Assembly (NCBI GenBank): GCA_035578175.1
Contig: JAQMRL010000001.1
Coordinates: 376,965,220-377,029,219 of the forward strand
Length of the DNA: 64,000 nt
From: Catonia carolina
Lineage: Eukaryota > Arthropoda > Insecta > Hemiptera > Achilidae
Reading direction: 5' to 3'
Below, piece by piece: positions 35,173 to 47,843 of this stretch. The position numbers were made by a program, and so were the translations under genes. The notes beneath the pieces are model-generated. The model worked only from the letters and a program-made list of their open reading frames with translations, was not told where the DNA came from and made no database searches. Within the stretch, counting starts at the first letter, position 1. Each line of letters begins with the position of its first letter.

Positions 35173-35406
35173 TTAATTTTTTCTCCTGATTGGTAGTAAT
35201 TTCTTTAATAGATTAGAACGTTCTTTACGATATTTCATAACGCGATATAGTTGATATGAAATGTATAATAATTTATTGTTATAATTCTGTAAATCTTTTA
35301 ACAATTTCGGCTCAATTATCTTGGGATTTGTAATGTATTTTCTCTCATTATATATTCGTTGCACGATATTAGGTAGAACAGTTCTGTTCAACTGCTGAGC
35401 TTTCTC
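35173..35406 (-). CDS. Doubtful open reading frame, possible terminal exon
   Basis: The minus strand is open for about 77 codons and ends in a stop at 35173. It reads as basic and leucine-rich (…ERKYITNPKIIEPKLLKDL…RKERSNLLKKLLPIRRKN), able to form amphipathic helices. It lies outside the identified repeats. No convincing acceptor was found and its composition (K, N, I, L, Y) is also what AT-rich DNA gives by chance. I do not recognise it. Confidence 0.2.
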   Translation of the reverse strand, partial: EKAQQLNRTVLPNIVQRIYNERKYITNPKIIEPKLLKDLQNYNNKLLYISYQLYRVMKYRKERSNLLKKLLPIRRKN

Positions 35407-36714
35407 CCATTACAATTAAATTACGATCAGATAATATATAATAAATTACTGGATAATATATTTTAACTGTATATTACGTGTCATGTACATTGACCTTGAA
35501 TCATAATTGTTAGCAATTCAGATCAGTGAATCGCACAATTTTGCTTCATTTCATTTGTGAGAGTAAAGTGTAAGGTCATGATATTAATGTTGTGATATTA
35601 CACGTTTATTTTAAAACTTCTATTTAATCTTTATTAGTAACTTACATGATTCAGAATTCAGATTGTTTATATTTTTTTTCAAATTATCTCTTTATTCTTT
35701 TCTTTCTAAATCGAACTAATTTCTTCGGTTTTCAATGAAAATTAAATAATTAAATAATTATAAATAATAATAATAAAAGCCTACTTAATTAATATAATAA
35801 TTATAAATAATTAAATAAATAATTAAATAAATTACCTTTTAATACACCCTAAAATTTTATTCAGAATTTAAAGATCAATAATTATTGTATGATATCTTCG
35901 CTGTTATTTAAGGAATTACAAAAAAATGTTAAGTAGGCTATGCGTTATTATAACTCAACTAAAATGTATATATGATAACACAAAGATTAAAAGTGGAACG
36001 TTTTTATAAATATTTTTCCCTTTTGCAGTACATAGTAATCAGAGTGTACGGAGATCGTTTCATGCCACCCACACGGTTTAACGCCTACTATAGACACGCA
36101 TATCTTTTAACAAACCCTTTTGACTTTATCAGCCGTTAATTGCATTATTTTTCTCTTTAATTTATAGGGGGATTCAACGTTCTGCTTTCTGATTATTTTA
36201 TCCTACGTGACTTTTTGATCTCTTGAAATTTATTTTATTTTAAATTTATAACGTAACTATTAACATTTTTATGATTCATAATTATTAAATTTTATTTTTC
36301 TTCTGTTTTACACAAGTATGAAGTGAAAGTAAGATAAACTTTGTACACAGACACTATTATTGTATTAATATTATAATATGATTTTACGAAAATTTTACTT
36401 TTAACCAGCCCAGATAATCAGTGAACTTACTTATCTGACAAAGTTTGCTTTGAAAAGTTAACGCCTCTTTTAAGTGGCAGTAACTTTTAAGTTTCCTGCA
36501 TGACTGATCCCTTAAGAAAGCACCTTCGACTTAAGCCTACTTCATGGATTACTTAAAAAGCAGAAAACAAATCCTGTGGTTGTTTCGTTAAAACGATACC
36601 TACTTTTACCAAAATAAACAACTATGTACCAAAGTAAACTAACTATAAAAAAATAATCTTACGTGATTTAATTTAAAAAATATAATAATAATTCTGGTTT
36701 AATTAGTTTTTAAT
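35407..36714. other. AT-rich stretch with AAT/ATT-rich low complexity
   Basis: A low-complexity ATTAAATAATTATAA run occupies about 35738-35832. No gene seen. Confidence 0.5.
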
Positions 36715-36726
36715 GCTACATAATTT

Positions 36727-37561
36727 TTTTTTCTCTCTTCAATTCTTTATTTACAACTGTAAAATGTTACAACAAGCAAATGTGTTGATTATCATAATAA
36801 TGTAAATGACATGATAGGCATGAGAGGGGTAGGGCCCCCATTGGTGCCTCCCCAAGAATGAAATTTGTATATAAAATTAGCATGTCTCTACTCCAGCGTC
36901 TTTTAAGGCGTCTAGGGGGATTATCAGGTAAATGGACGGAGGAAAGTGAACGCACCAGGGGGTTCTCGTGTTCCTGTGACTTGTCGTGAAAGCGTTTGTA
37001 TAGGTATTCAATGGAATTTTGTACAAGTGGTGTTTTCAAATCTGTATGTAAGGTTTTGTTGCTAACGTAAAGAGGTGCATTTGCTATAAGGCGTAATGTT
37101 TTTGACTGGAATGCTTGTATTCGTTGCAAGTTAGAGGGTTTGGTTGAACCGTAAATTTGGGAGCCGTAGGTCCAAATAGGTTTCAAAAGAGAACAATATA
37201 TGCGTAATTTTTGTGCCATTGGTAATTTTGATCGTTTGTGAAGTAGGGAATATAGAAGTTTAAGTCGGGAATTCAGTAATAAACGTTTCCGTTTAATATG
37301 TGTGCTCCAAGTTAGTCGTTTATCAAAAGTCAGACCGAGATACTTGACCGTATCTGTTTTTGTGAGAGGTTCATTGTCTATGTATACTGGTGGGCAATCA
37401 CCATGACAGAGTGTGAAAGTTACGTGAAGGGATTTTGTCGTATTAAGTTTTATTTTCCATGTTTTACACCATTCGTGTAAAAGGTTAGTGAAGCGTGTAT
37501 AGAGTTTTGGTCTCGGGCTAATATCGCTGTGTCGTCAGCGTAGGTAGCAGTGAGGGTCTGG
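36727..37561 (-). pseudogene. Jockey-type LINE J1, copy 2, with 12-bp TSD
   Basis: An exact 12-bp duplication GCTACATAATTT flanks it (36715-36726 and 37562-37573), fixing both ends at 835 bp. The minus strand begins just before the RT catalytic box ('TATYADDTAIL', near 37520-37550). It shifts frame near 37490, then stays open through 'VKYLGLTFDKRLTW' and 'LKPIWTYGSQIYGS' to the C-terminus. The family stop codon has changed (TGA to TTA), so the frame runs 19 codons into the 3' UTR. It is close to copy 1, with roughly a dozen differences over about 640 bp by eye. No ATG opens the frame, so it is not expected to be expressed. Confidence 0.92.
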
Positions 37562-37799
37562 GCTACATAATTTAAATGGATTTTAAAAAATTTGTGTTTC
37601 CTTTTGGTTTGAACTTCTGTAGTTTTTTCTATTTTTTGTTTTAACTTATTTCATTTATTCGCAGTCATTAAATACACCTCGTAAATTTGATGATGTACAA
37701 CAAAAATTACGCAGTGACATTAAGAAAACTGCCGTTAAATAGAGCATCCTAGTAAAGGTAGTTACTTTTGTATGGATTTGAATAATAGACAGTGGTTAC

Positions 37800-37990
37800 C
37801 GGTGTACTTTGATGGTTAGGGTTCAATTAACCATACCCTCTCAAGAATAGTCGGCGTGGATCAAGACTACAAGACTACACCTCATTTGCACGTCATACAC
37901 ATAATTTTCATCTCATTGGGTCATGGGGTTGCTTATTGTTCTGAATTCAACAGATTGCAACGTACACACTTTAGGAATTAAAAAAAAATA
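37800..37990. repeat. Possible SINE or LINE-UTR fragment
   Basis: A more complex segment ('gactacaagactacacctc' and following, 'catacacataattttcatc') that resembles interspersed sequence I associate with insect retroposons. No second copy is present in the window, so this is weak. Confidence 0.3.
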
Positions 37991-38039
37991 TTGCAACTCC
38001 AACAATGGATTAATTTTGAATAAAAAATGTATATAATTT

Positions 38040-38420
38040 AGATTTGCAATATCATATCTCTACCCAAACGTCGTTTCAGTCGTGGTGGACAATATTCGAT
38101 AATGTAAGGATGGCACTGTTCTAATAAGATAATTTTTATTATGTTGAAGTTTAGATTTGAACTGTGAGTTAATATTATAAAATATTTTGGTGTATGAAAC
38201 GTATAAATCATTGTGCAGTAGGTGATTGGTTACGCAGAATGATTCATCAATTATTTGTCCAAGTACCTTTACTTAAAATCATTGAATTATTTGCTGTATG
38301 AAATATTTTGCTACACCGAAAATTTGGACACCATAGGTCCAAATTGATTTCAGGAAAGATAATACCGGTAGTTTATGGTGAAGTAGGAGATTTAATTGTC
38401 TCGGTGTTAAGGGAAAAAAT
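38040..38420 (-). pseudogene. Degraded jockey-type LINE fragment J4
   Basis: The minus strand carries 'FGPMVSKF'-like residues where jockey proteins have 'IWTYGxQIF' (near 38310-38360) and 'CPPRLKRRLGRD' near 38050-38080, where they end 'PPRRLKRRWSRD'. Both marks are in the right order and spacing for a J1-related element. Frameshifts break the frame between them. Confidence 0.6.
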
Positions 38421-38748
38421 TGGTTAAAGAATTTAAAAACTTGCTATTTTACTTTGTTCTCAAGTAAATTTAGATATTTGAATAAAATGTTATATTTATA
38501 TATTTTAGAAGGTTTCTTATAATAAAAAATGACAACAGTTCTTTTACAAGAATAAATTTATGTAAAATTGATATTTGACTTGGGTCAAAAGAATTGCATT
38601 TACATAAAATTTATCTGTTTGTAACTATCCTGTCACTTACATTGAATTACCTTATACATATTTTTGTAGATTTATAGACCGGTGCAATAAAAATTGGTAT
38701 CAGTGAGAGAAATATTTTGTGCTATATGTATATATTGTATGTACTATA

Positions 38749-38945
38749 CATTGGACAAGAAGGTCGAAAGCAAGTGGAATTATGAGGCCAGGGTCGGAGG
38801 AAACTACTCCGACTCCGACTAACCGCCTCTCAACCGCCCTTTTCCTACCCCCACACGCTGACTACCATACTCAGATTGTAGTTGGGGGCGGCGCCACCAC
38901 CAGGTGGCGCCAGGCGCCCCCTATTGATTACCCCTCCCATTCATA
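38749..38945. other. GC-rich island with short perfect palindrome
   Basis: About 200 bp that is clearly GC-rich in an AT-rich region. It contains repeated 'ccgact' steps and 'cccccac', and a perfect 8-bp stem GGCGCCAC-(6 nt)-GTGGCGCC near 38889-38910. A plus-strand ORF (38719-38946) covers it but its product (…PTPTNRLSTALFLPPHADY…) is not recognised. It could be part of an unidentified repeat, a fragment of a host gene or a recent insertion. Confidence 0.55.
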
Positions 38946-39344
38946 ACCATGCTTCTTGCTACAGTAATTGGTGTAGACTGGATTACTTTGCTGATCCTGT
39001 TGTTCAGTAAACGTAAAGTACTAAGCCGATCTTCTTTGCTACACATGGTTGTTCCCCTATAACTTATAGCACACAATTAAAATTTTTATGCTTGACCAAC
39101 TATTTGAAAACTAAAATACACTTTCAGAATCGTTTATTTTCCCACCATATAATAAAACCTCCGTTTTCATTTAATATTGAAAATTATCTAGCAGTTATTA
39201 CAAATATAAATCTAAATGAAATAATATTTAGAAGTTCAATAGAATCCAGAAAAAATTATAAATGAAGAAACTCATTTCTTGCAAAAATGTGTAGTAACTT
39301 TTAATTATTTTATTAAATGTGTGCGTAGTTTATTAAAACGTTCA

Positions 39345-40186
39345 TTTTTTTAAAAATATAACCTTATTTTAATTATGAGTGAATGATGCAAAATGAAAAT
39401 CAACCTCAGTTTGGCTTTAAAATCGGAAAACCAATATTTCACGCTAAATTAGGCTCTTTAGAGAAAAATGTCATAATAAAAGTTATAGATCTTATAATTT
39501 CCTATAAATCTGATTATACATACTTTTGTCGTAAAACGCATACGAGGGCTGAAATCTTTAAAAAATTGGTTTTTTAAACATTTTTGTGAGAAAGAAAAAC
39601 AGAAAATCTGTAATTACCGCTAAACTAAGCATTACACAAAAAAATGTTTGAAATAAAAATGGTAGGCTTTTAAATTTTCTACAACTGTTATTCCGTACAT
39701 TTTGCGCTAAAATGCATATTTTAATGCAATCTTAAAAAAACATTTTGTTCTACGATAGCCTACTGCAGACTCCCTAAGAACTTCAGCAGACATAGCACCT
39801 ACCCTATCTTGTAGAACATAAAAAATTTAGTAAATCAGTCGATTTTAAAAAAATCGCCGAAGCCGCTTTTGAGAAAATTGCAAAAATGTGAAAAATGACA
39901 CGAATAAACTACTACTTCCAGTTGACCAATTTTAATGAAAATGTTCGTGTTGAGTCCTCTGGTAGTACCTAACTTAAGTTTCAAGTTTCAAGTTCGTACG
40001 AGGTTCCGTCTTGAGATTTTTGTTCACACACACACACACACACACACACACCAATCGCGAAAATTTGTTTTTAGGGTTCAGGGGGTCTGTAAACGTGTAG
40101 ATCCGATGAAAAATCGATTTCGAAAAATCGACATGAAAACAATACGTTTCTTCCTACATATTCTTAAAGGCAGGAAAAAGTAAAAA
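39345..40186 (+). repeat. R1 interspersed repeat, copy E (5'-truncated)
   Basis: Starts within the 5' region ('aaaaatataaccttatttt') and lacks the first about 100 bp of the family. It ends 'ggcaggaaaaagtaaaaa'. Short CA run at 40024-40051. Confidence 0.86.
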
Positions 40187-41020
40187 CAACGGCGAGTGTA
40201 GATAAATTCCATTGCTTATTAAAACCCGATAAGAAATTTTAGACAATCTATATAAAATCACAATACTTTTTGACACAATTTTTTTATTGAAAATTTAGTA
40301 TCTGTTATTAAAATATTATAACGATTTCTAAAATATAAAAGTTCAAATCTTGAATTACTTACTGGAGTTTGCAGTCGTCGCTATAGTCCTACAATTGTCC
40401 AAGGAGATCCCTTGAGCACAGACATTTTAAACGCCTGTGCTGAGCACGCGGTATAGCCTTAGTGTATATGTTTTATACGAAAGAGTTGTCATGTAATGCT
40501 GCAGATAGTTAGATCATGAGAAGGTTGTAATAAAATAATGGAAAATAATATTGGTGATATGATTTAATTTTACTGGTAAGTGCTTACATAAATTTATTTC
40601 TTAGAATAAAATTTTACATTTTTTTCAATTTATAGTAAGGACAATTTGTGTAGTCTTAATATTAAAACCGTTATTAAAACCGTTCAATTTTTATTTATTA
40701 ACAAAGCCATTGGTGACATAAAGGGTTAAAAATGGAAATTGAAAAAGCTACTAAAATGTCAGCTACACTTTTCATATACACGTTTTTTGATAAGGAAATA
40801 AACCTTTGATTTAACAAGAAAGAATCTAAAAATGAATGACTCAAAAATTTAAAAACCAATTTACGAAAAAAATACGAGTATACTATATTTTAGGGAAACA
40901 AACTCTAAACGAGGAGACTAGAGTTTAGTCCCAGGGTCTTCATCATTATTTATCAGAATAAAAATCACACACATTTGAGAAAAGCTTACAATATAAAATT
41001 ATAATCAATGTTTCTGGCGG
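40187..41020. other. AT-rich stretch, no gene recognised
   Basis: Nothing recognised. Confidence 0.45.
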
Positions 41021-41023
41021 GGT

Positions 41024-41376
41024 TTTTTGTCTTTAATTTCTATTATGGTACTGTACATTGAGCAGCACAACTTCTATATATGATAATTAAATGGTGTTTG
41101 GAAATTCACTTAGAGGAGTAAAGTTAACCATGGTACATTCTCCGTTTAAAACTACGGGTATTGTCCGTTATTCAGACCAAGAGGTCTCTACTCCATTTTT
41201 GCTTTAGACGTCGCACAGTTGGGAAGTTCCTTGGAGCTAGATCACGGGCTAGTTGGTTAGGTTGGTCATCTAGTATTTCGTGAAATGTATTCAAGGACGC
41301 CGTTAGCTCCTTTACTGTCGGAATTTTAAAATCATCGTGGAGGGTTTTACCGGTTAAATCGGGGTTAAGCTCATCA
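41024..41376 (-). pseudogene. Jockey-type LINE J3, C-terminus plus 3' UTR
   Basis: The minus strand is open from about 41375 to a TGA at 41172-41174, without stops. It reads 'LNPDLTGKTLHDDFKIPTVK' at first, then 'RRLKQKWSRDLLV' at the end. This is the terminal domain of a jockey-clade RT distinct from J1. The 3' UTR ends in a short A-run at about 41024. Its last about 55 bp match the 82-bp insertion at 9052-9133, which shows J3-type elements moved elsewhere in this locus. The 5' part is missing. Confidence 0.82.
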
Positions 41377-41463
41377 TTCTAGCTAAAAGAACATTTATTA
41401 TATAATAAAGAATGAAAAAGCTACATGATAAAGTTATTTAAAATTTTTAATCTATCTGTAAAA

Positions 41464-42376
41464 ACAAACACAACTTTTTCTTGCCAATGCAAATAATTAA
41501 CAATGAAACCTAACATTAGTAAAACAACAATGAAATAAACATTAGAAATAAACAAAAAACTTACCTCAAAAAATATAACCTTATTTTAATCATGAGTAAA
41601 TGATGCAAAATCAAAACCTTAGTTTGACTTAATAATACGGAAAATCGCTTTTTCACGCTAAATTAAGCTCTGTAGAGAAAAATTCTAAAAAAATATTTGT
41701 GGATCTTCTAATTTCCTATAAATTTGATTATATACATTTTTGTTGAAATCTTAGAAAATATTTTTTTTACAGATATTCATGAAAAAAAAAACCCAGAAAA
41801 TCACTAATTACAGTACTGCTAAACTAAGCGTTATACAAAAATATATTTGAAATAAAAATTGCAGATTTTTTTAATTGTTAACAACTTTAATTATACTATT
41901 TTACCCTAAAACGCATGTTAAGGCTGCGATCTTGAAAAAATCTTTTTTCTACGGGAGAACAGCCTCCCCAAGAATTTCAGCAGACATGGCGCCTAAGCTA
42001 TCATGTAGAGAATATAAAATGTAGTAAATGAGGCGATTTAAAAAAAAATTCAGTCATTTTTGAGAAAATCCCAAAAAGTGAAAAATTACACGAATAAACT
42101 ACACTACTTCCGGTTGACCGATTTTGATGAAAATGTACATGTTGGGTTCTCTAGTAGGTCCTAAGTTAAGTTTCAAGTTTCAACTTTGTACGATGTTCCG
42201 TTCTTGAGATAATTTGTTCACACACGCACACAGAGACCAATCGCTAAAAACATGTTTTTGGGCTCAAGGGGGTCTAAAAACGTGTAGATCCGATGAAAAC
42301 TCGATGTCGAAAAATCGACATGAATACAATAGTTTCGTTCCTATATTATATTCATATAGGCAAGAGAAAGTAAAAA
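41464..42376 (+). repeat. R1 interspersed repeat, copy F
   Basis: Runs from 'cacaactttttcttgcc' to 'ggcaagagaaagtaaaaac'. The microsatellite is nearly lost ('cacacacgcacacagagacc'). It is divergent from copy B, with several small indels. Confidence 0.86.
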
Positions 42377-43124
42377 CTTTCTTCAATACAAGACTTATAT
42401 ATTAATAAATTTAATCTATTCAATTTTCGAAAAAGCCCATGCGTTCTCCTATTTATTTGCCTACGTGGCTAAAAAAAAGGAATGAAAAACGAGTATAATC
42501 TTAGTGAAAGGCCAGTGTTATGCAACTTGCATTACATAGAGTTAGAGTTTGGCATTTTGCCTACACTACGCCGTTGTAACAACGTGTATTCGTGCTGTCC
42601 CCTAGTTGTACGATACTGTACCGTAAAGTAAATCCATTGAAGTATCTATGTATATAGCACATCAATGATCTATTCATAGAAGATACTGGTTACTTACACA
42701 ATATACGGTTTGTGTTAAAATATTAAGTTAGTCATTTTAAATTTTACTACGTGTGTAACTTAATGAAACTTAACTCAATTTTTTCAGAATTATTTTAAGT
42801 GTAAATAATTTCTAACTATTAAAGAATAGTTGAATTTAACCAAAAGTAAAAAGTAAACCAAAAGTACAACCAAAAGTAAAAAAATACTCCGAAGTATTCA
42901 CAACTTGTATAAGAAGAAACCACTATCGAGGGGAGCCAAGATAAGACATTTTAATATTGTGATGAAGTCTGCAAAGTTGTATGTGAGTGAATGCCTTTTA
43001 ATGACTGTAAAACCCAGTCTACAAGAATCAGAAAAATTAAGGAGATAGATTCTTCCAAAGATTATAACAAGAAAACACCAACTATTTTCAAATACACTTC
43101 ACTAAAGCACAGTTACACTATTTG
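42377..43124. other. AT-rich stretch, no gene recognised
   Basis: Nothing recognised beyond chance ORFs. Confidence 0.4.
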
Positions 43125-43490
43125 TTATAGTGAACCTGTTCCGGTACCCATCTCTTCCTCAGTCTTCCCACATCTCTCGTACCTACCAAAATAATAATTG
43201 ATCTATAATTTTGAGCCACTTATGAAATCCTCCAAAATGGCATTCTGTTCAAGTTACTGCACCAGTTTCTTCGATTCTGTAAGATCTTGTCACGTAGTGG
43301 TGGAACAGATAGAACTATTCTTATTTCATCATTCCTTATCCTGTCCGTTCAAGAGCATCCAAATACACTAGGCAAACATCTCATTTTCCGGCTTCGATCT
43401 TGCTATTAATGTGTTATGTGTGTATCCAAAATTCGTAACCATATTGGAGAGTAGGAACGGCAATGGTATTGTAATATTTTTCGGTGTAAA
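43125..43490 (-). pseudogene. LINE remnant, RT C-terminal third
   Basis: The minus strand reads, across three frames, 'TIAVPTLQYGYEFWIHT', 'SRKMRCLPSVFGCS' with 'TDRIRNDEIRIVL', 'PPLRDKILQNRRNWCSNLNR' and 'GTREMWED'. These equal the motif order 'VPxLxYGSExW', 'MRFLR.V.GC.R.DRIRN..IR', 'RNW..HLNRM' and 'RDVGRPRKRW' of an insect LINE. Many stops. Confidence 0.78.
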
Positions 43491-44648
43491 TAATGCAATT
43501 AATTTTAGAAAAACTCTATGGTTTTATTCGATTTATTATTAATCAATATTAGGTCATTATACACGTGACAGATTAGATCAAATCATAACTGTAATAAAAA
43601 ATATTTGAACAAAATACAAGAACAATTTTAAGAGCAATGAAACAAATTTGTAGGTGTTTGAGGAAAACTTTGTTATGTTCACATGTTGGATTACATAGTT
43701 TGTGATGAAGAAATATTAGCATTATATCTCAATGACTAAATATATAGCAGACTAGATTCCATTTGAAAAAAACACAGGAAAATAAAATTGGCATATTTTT
43801 CAAACAAAAAGAAATTTTTGAGTGGCAAAAATGAGATCAGTTCATTTCATTTACTTTTTTATAGAAAAACTATTGAACTGATGGATCTATTGGTGTAAGC
43901 ATGATATATGACAGGCATTAAAGTTTGATGCTGACTCTTGAGAAATACGTCTATAAAACTAACAGAGTCTTTCGGGCAAAATTTGACCTAGATATAACGA
44001 CAAGAGTTATTGGTTGTTTTCTAAAAAAAATCATGAATGGGATTATGGCTTGTTTTGTCAACAATTCACCACAGAAAAGAAGTATTGCGAAAACGAGTAC
44101 GAGGATGTTATTTTTAATACTATTTAGACAGTAAATCATTTGTTATTTTTATTTCAATTTTTATAAATTCAATGTAATATTACAAATTTCCTATAAAATT
44201 ATCCTAAATTAACAATGAAATCTAAACTTCAACACTACAACATAAATGTTTACAACATCCATCAAAATAATAGGTCAAATCAACAGCATAAATATTACAT
44301 GAATCAATAAACTGGGATAACATGAGAAACTATTCATTTTACACAAAAAAAGTCTACTTTCTACACAATGTTCAGCAATTCTATCAAACAGAATACAATA
44401 AACAATGTATTAACAAATGCTGTGAATAATTCTATAACAAAATGATGTAGAATGAAAAACAATTAATTATTAAAAGAAACAAAGCCTACAAACGTTCCCC
44501 ATTCTTTTGTCCATATCTGAACAACGAAATTTGATCTTGTAGAGGAAATTGACATAGGATAAGTCCTTCGATTTCGCCACTTTTGTTTGTATACGTTTGT
44601 TAATTGTTTACAGTGGACATTACGTTTGTTTGATTTATATTTGTAGGT
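43491..44648. other. AT-rich stretch, no gene recognised
   Basis: Nothing recognised. Confidence 0.45.
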
Positions 44649-44659
44649 ATGAATTTACT

Positions 44660-44820
44660 GCCGGCCGCATTGGCGGAGTTGGTAACGTGATCGCCTCTCA
44701 TCATGCGGTTTTGGGTTTGAATCCCATTCAGGCATGACATATTTTCATACGTTACAAAAAAAATTCATCCTTCACCGTCTGCATTAGCAGTATTTGCAAA
44801 ACAGTCGGACGTTAAAAAAA
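44660..44820 (+). repeat. tRNA-derived SINE, complete, with 11-bp TSD
   Basis: Flanked by an exact 11-bp duplication ATGAATTTACT (44649-44659 and 44821-44831), so its limits are certain at 161 bp. The tRNA-like head has A box 'tggcggagttggtaacgtg' and B box 'gggtttgaatccc'. The tail reads 'acagtcggacgttaaa' and ends in an A-run. The intact TSD suggests a fairly recent insertion. Confidence 0.92.
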
Positions 44821-45098
44821 ATGAATTTACTCCTCGAACAAGATGAATTTGTGTTGTGACGTTTAAAGAACTGGTTATTTCTAAAAAACAAAACCTCCTT
44901 TTAAATTTATAATAAATGTTTTATTTAAAAATTAATTAAGTTTATTAAATGTTACATTTAGCACAATTAGAAATTACTCTTAACTACTTAACTTAATAAT
45001 AGACTATATTACAAACTTTTCTAAAATTTAATCAAGACAAACTAAATTTAACTCAAAAAAAGTAATTTACATTCAAATAATAAATTAATTCCTATTTA

Positions 45099-45450
45099 CA
45101 ACTCCACTCAATCTGTTTGTTGCAAAGCTAAAATAAACAGTTCTGTTTCTTATCACGTGTTCAGCCAATTAAATGACTGAACAGAAGAGGTAGAGGTGTA
45201 AAAGACACTAATCAGAGTTATGTTCACTGAAAGTATGAATTTCATTATACAGCTAGACCGTGTGTTGAATGAAGTGAAGCTGTCCTTTGTAGAGTGAAAG
45301 ATATGTGCTTTTCAGAGGACCCGGCAAGCTAATAAGCGTAGTTTTCCATTAACTGAGGAAGGCAATGGTAAACCACCTCACTCCTTGTTTTACTTAGTAA
45401 AATCTCTATACGTTCAAACCAACCTTTCAGCTGATGACCTAAACAACAAT
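45099..45450 (+). repeat. R2 SINE-like repeat, copy e
   Basis: Lacks the first about 30 bp of the family. It includes 'gaggaaggcaatggtaaacc' and ends in the well-kept tail 'gatgacctaaacaacaat'. Confidence 0.87.
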
Positions 45451-45856
45451 ACTTACAACTCGACAGTAAAATGTAACCTTACTCACAGAGAAACTGCTTC
45501 AAGACGTAACTTGTTATGTTCAGTCGTTTGTAACTCACTTCACCACTTAAAATAACACTGACTATAAAAAGAGCCGTTACTTTTATAGAAAATAATGATC
45601 AAACTTTCACAAAGAATAAAAATCATAACAAAAACTTCAGATAAATAAATAAAAAATAAAACATTCTATTCTATTCTAGAAAAACAAGTGAGGAACTAGA
45701 CTAGGAAATCAATTAATTATAGCGCCAAAACTTAAAGGTCACTCACACACAAGCCTATTAAAACACAATTGTCCAGCGGGCGTATAGCACAGTAATATGC
45801 TCCTCTGTTCCACTCGTGGTTTTTACAAACATCGTATTTGTTAATAACATCTTTTA

Positions 45857-46248
45857 TGCCCATAACTGGCAGGTAAAATGTTACATTATTTGCTTATAAC
45901 CTGCTAGTTCCAGAGCTGCAAAAAAAAGTTCTTTTTCTTATCACATGGTCAGCCAATTATATGACTGAAGCGTATAAGAACAGAAGAGGTAGAGGTGAAA
46001 AAGACGCTAGTCAGAGTTATCTCCTCTGAGTAATAAATTTCATGTTTATACAGCCAGACCTTGTAGTGAATGAAGTGAAGGTGTCATTTGCAGATTAGAA
46101 CGTAAATGCTTTTCAGAGGGTTGGGACTGTTCATGAGCATACTTTTCCACTCAGAGAGAAAGATATGGTAAACCACCTCACGTCTCATTTTACTTAGTGA
46201 AGCTTCTAGAAGTTCAAACCAGCCTTTTGACTGATGACCTAAACAATA
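45857..46248 (+). repeat. R2 SINE-like repeat, copy f
   Basis: A full-length copy 400 bp downstream of copy e and in the same orientation. The sequences between and around them differ, so they are separate insertions rather than a tandem duplication. Confidence 0.87.
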
Positions 46249-47281
46249 TCATGTTATAATGGTGATTTAGCGTTATATTTTTAAAAGCTTTAAATTACGA
46301 AAATTAAACGTTTCTTCTCTATCAGCGAGTAAGGCGATTTTTAAGGGTGGAAAGAATAAATTGTTTATATAAAATATTTATTGTCGAAGTAAGTATAATA
46401 ATTTTCTACTAGTTCGAATTAATGTGTAAAACTTACTCGCTAACTAAAGAATGAAGAACTGATGTACGAACAATGAAATCCTCAAGAACAAAACTTATTT
46501 CCAATAATTTCTAAACAATTAATTAGTAAAAGCAACATAAATGTGTATGGTGTCATACTTGTAATATCCTTCGGTGTTTTTTGTTTATTCTTTCTGAAGA
46601 GACGGTGTATTTTAATTCTTGTTATGTCACGATAGGTCTTTTTTACAGATAATAAATCATCTCTGTAAATTTTATGTAAGTATTTAAAAATCTTACGACC
46701 AAATAATAAATAACGTAGGTACTCAAATTAAAATTATATAATTATTTCACAAACAAATGATTAAAACTATTTATTATTAACTGGTACGTGATGAATTGTA
46801 CATTATAATTATCATAAAGTATGAGAACGCACGTGATATATTTCATAACGTTCATTTATAATTATACTTCACGGCAGATAAAATCTTAACCTTGAAAGAA
46901 ACTTCAAGGGAACATACGTATTCAAAATTACCATCGATTAATAGTAGCGGCACTCTGAAAAAACCAAAGAATGAAATATGTGTTTTATATAAGAAGAGAA
47001 GATCGGGATCATTAGTTTTTCTCTATACTTAAGCTCAGCTGAATAATGAAATGATTGATGAAAAAATTTAAATTTCTAAAGGGAACTAGTGACTAGTCAG
47101 AGAGAAACATTTAAATTGTAAAAGACTGCGCATCTGCTTCTATAACGATTACAAAAAGTAGCTACGTCATTTACGTTATAATTTTTTACGATGAACTCAA
47201 TTTTGTAATCTGTATTATTGTTCGAACATTTATTTTAAAATTCACCAATGACAGTTGTTTTGACTAACTTTAAAAAATTAG
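46249..47281. other. AT-rich stretch, no gene recognised
   Basis: Nothing recognised. Confidence 0.45.
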
Positions 47282-47843
47282 TTCAACCCTTTCAGTACCA
47301 ACGTCCAGAAAACAGGATATCGATATGTTTTACGTAGTGATAACCCTTAGTTCAACCCTTTTTTGGCTTAAATACTTTGATTTTAGTGTACAAGACAGGT
47401 AAAAATTGGTTTTACAGTGTTTCTGTTAAAAATAATAAATATATGTAACATTTTGTGTGAAGTCCCATTTGGGGATCGTGGCAGATGCTGTGAATTAATT
47501 TTAAAAAGTTATATTCAATAATAATGCTCAAATTTTATTCCTAAAATGTTATTCACTTAGATCTGCATAATAAATTCATATAATGCATAATAAATAACAG
47601 AAAAATTATAGTTTTTGGTGGTACTTTTTAAAAATTTACTACAAAATTACAAAAAAATTGGACAAAATTTTAACTACAATATTGTCTTTCCACGCTACTC
47701 CAATTATTTTATTTTTCAAATTTGTATATATACACACAGATTTTCTTTTTTCATCTCATTTCCTCCCTTGATAGGGCAGAGGTACATTCCATTGTACCGT
47801 ATTGTATCAGAAGCTGCTACGGTTTTTACTTTTAAGGTATTCA

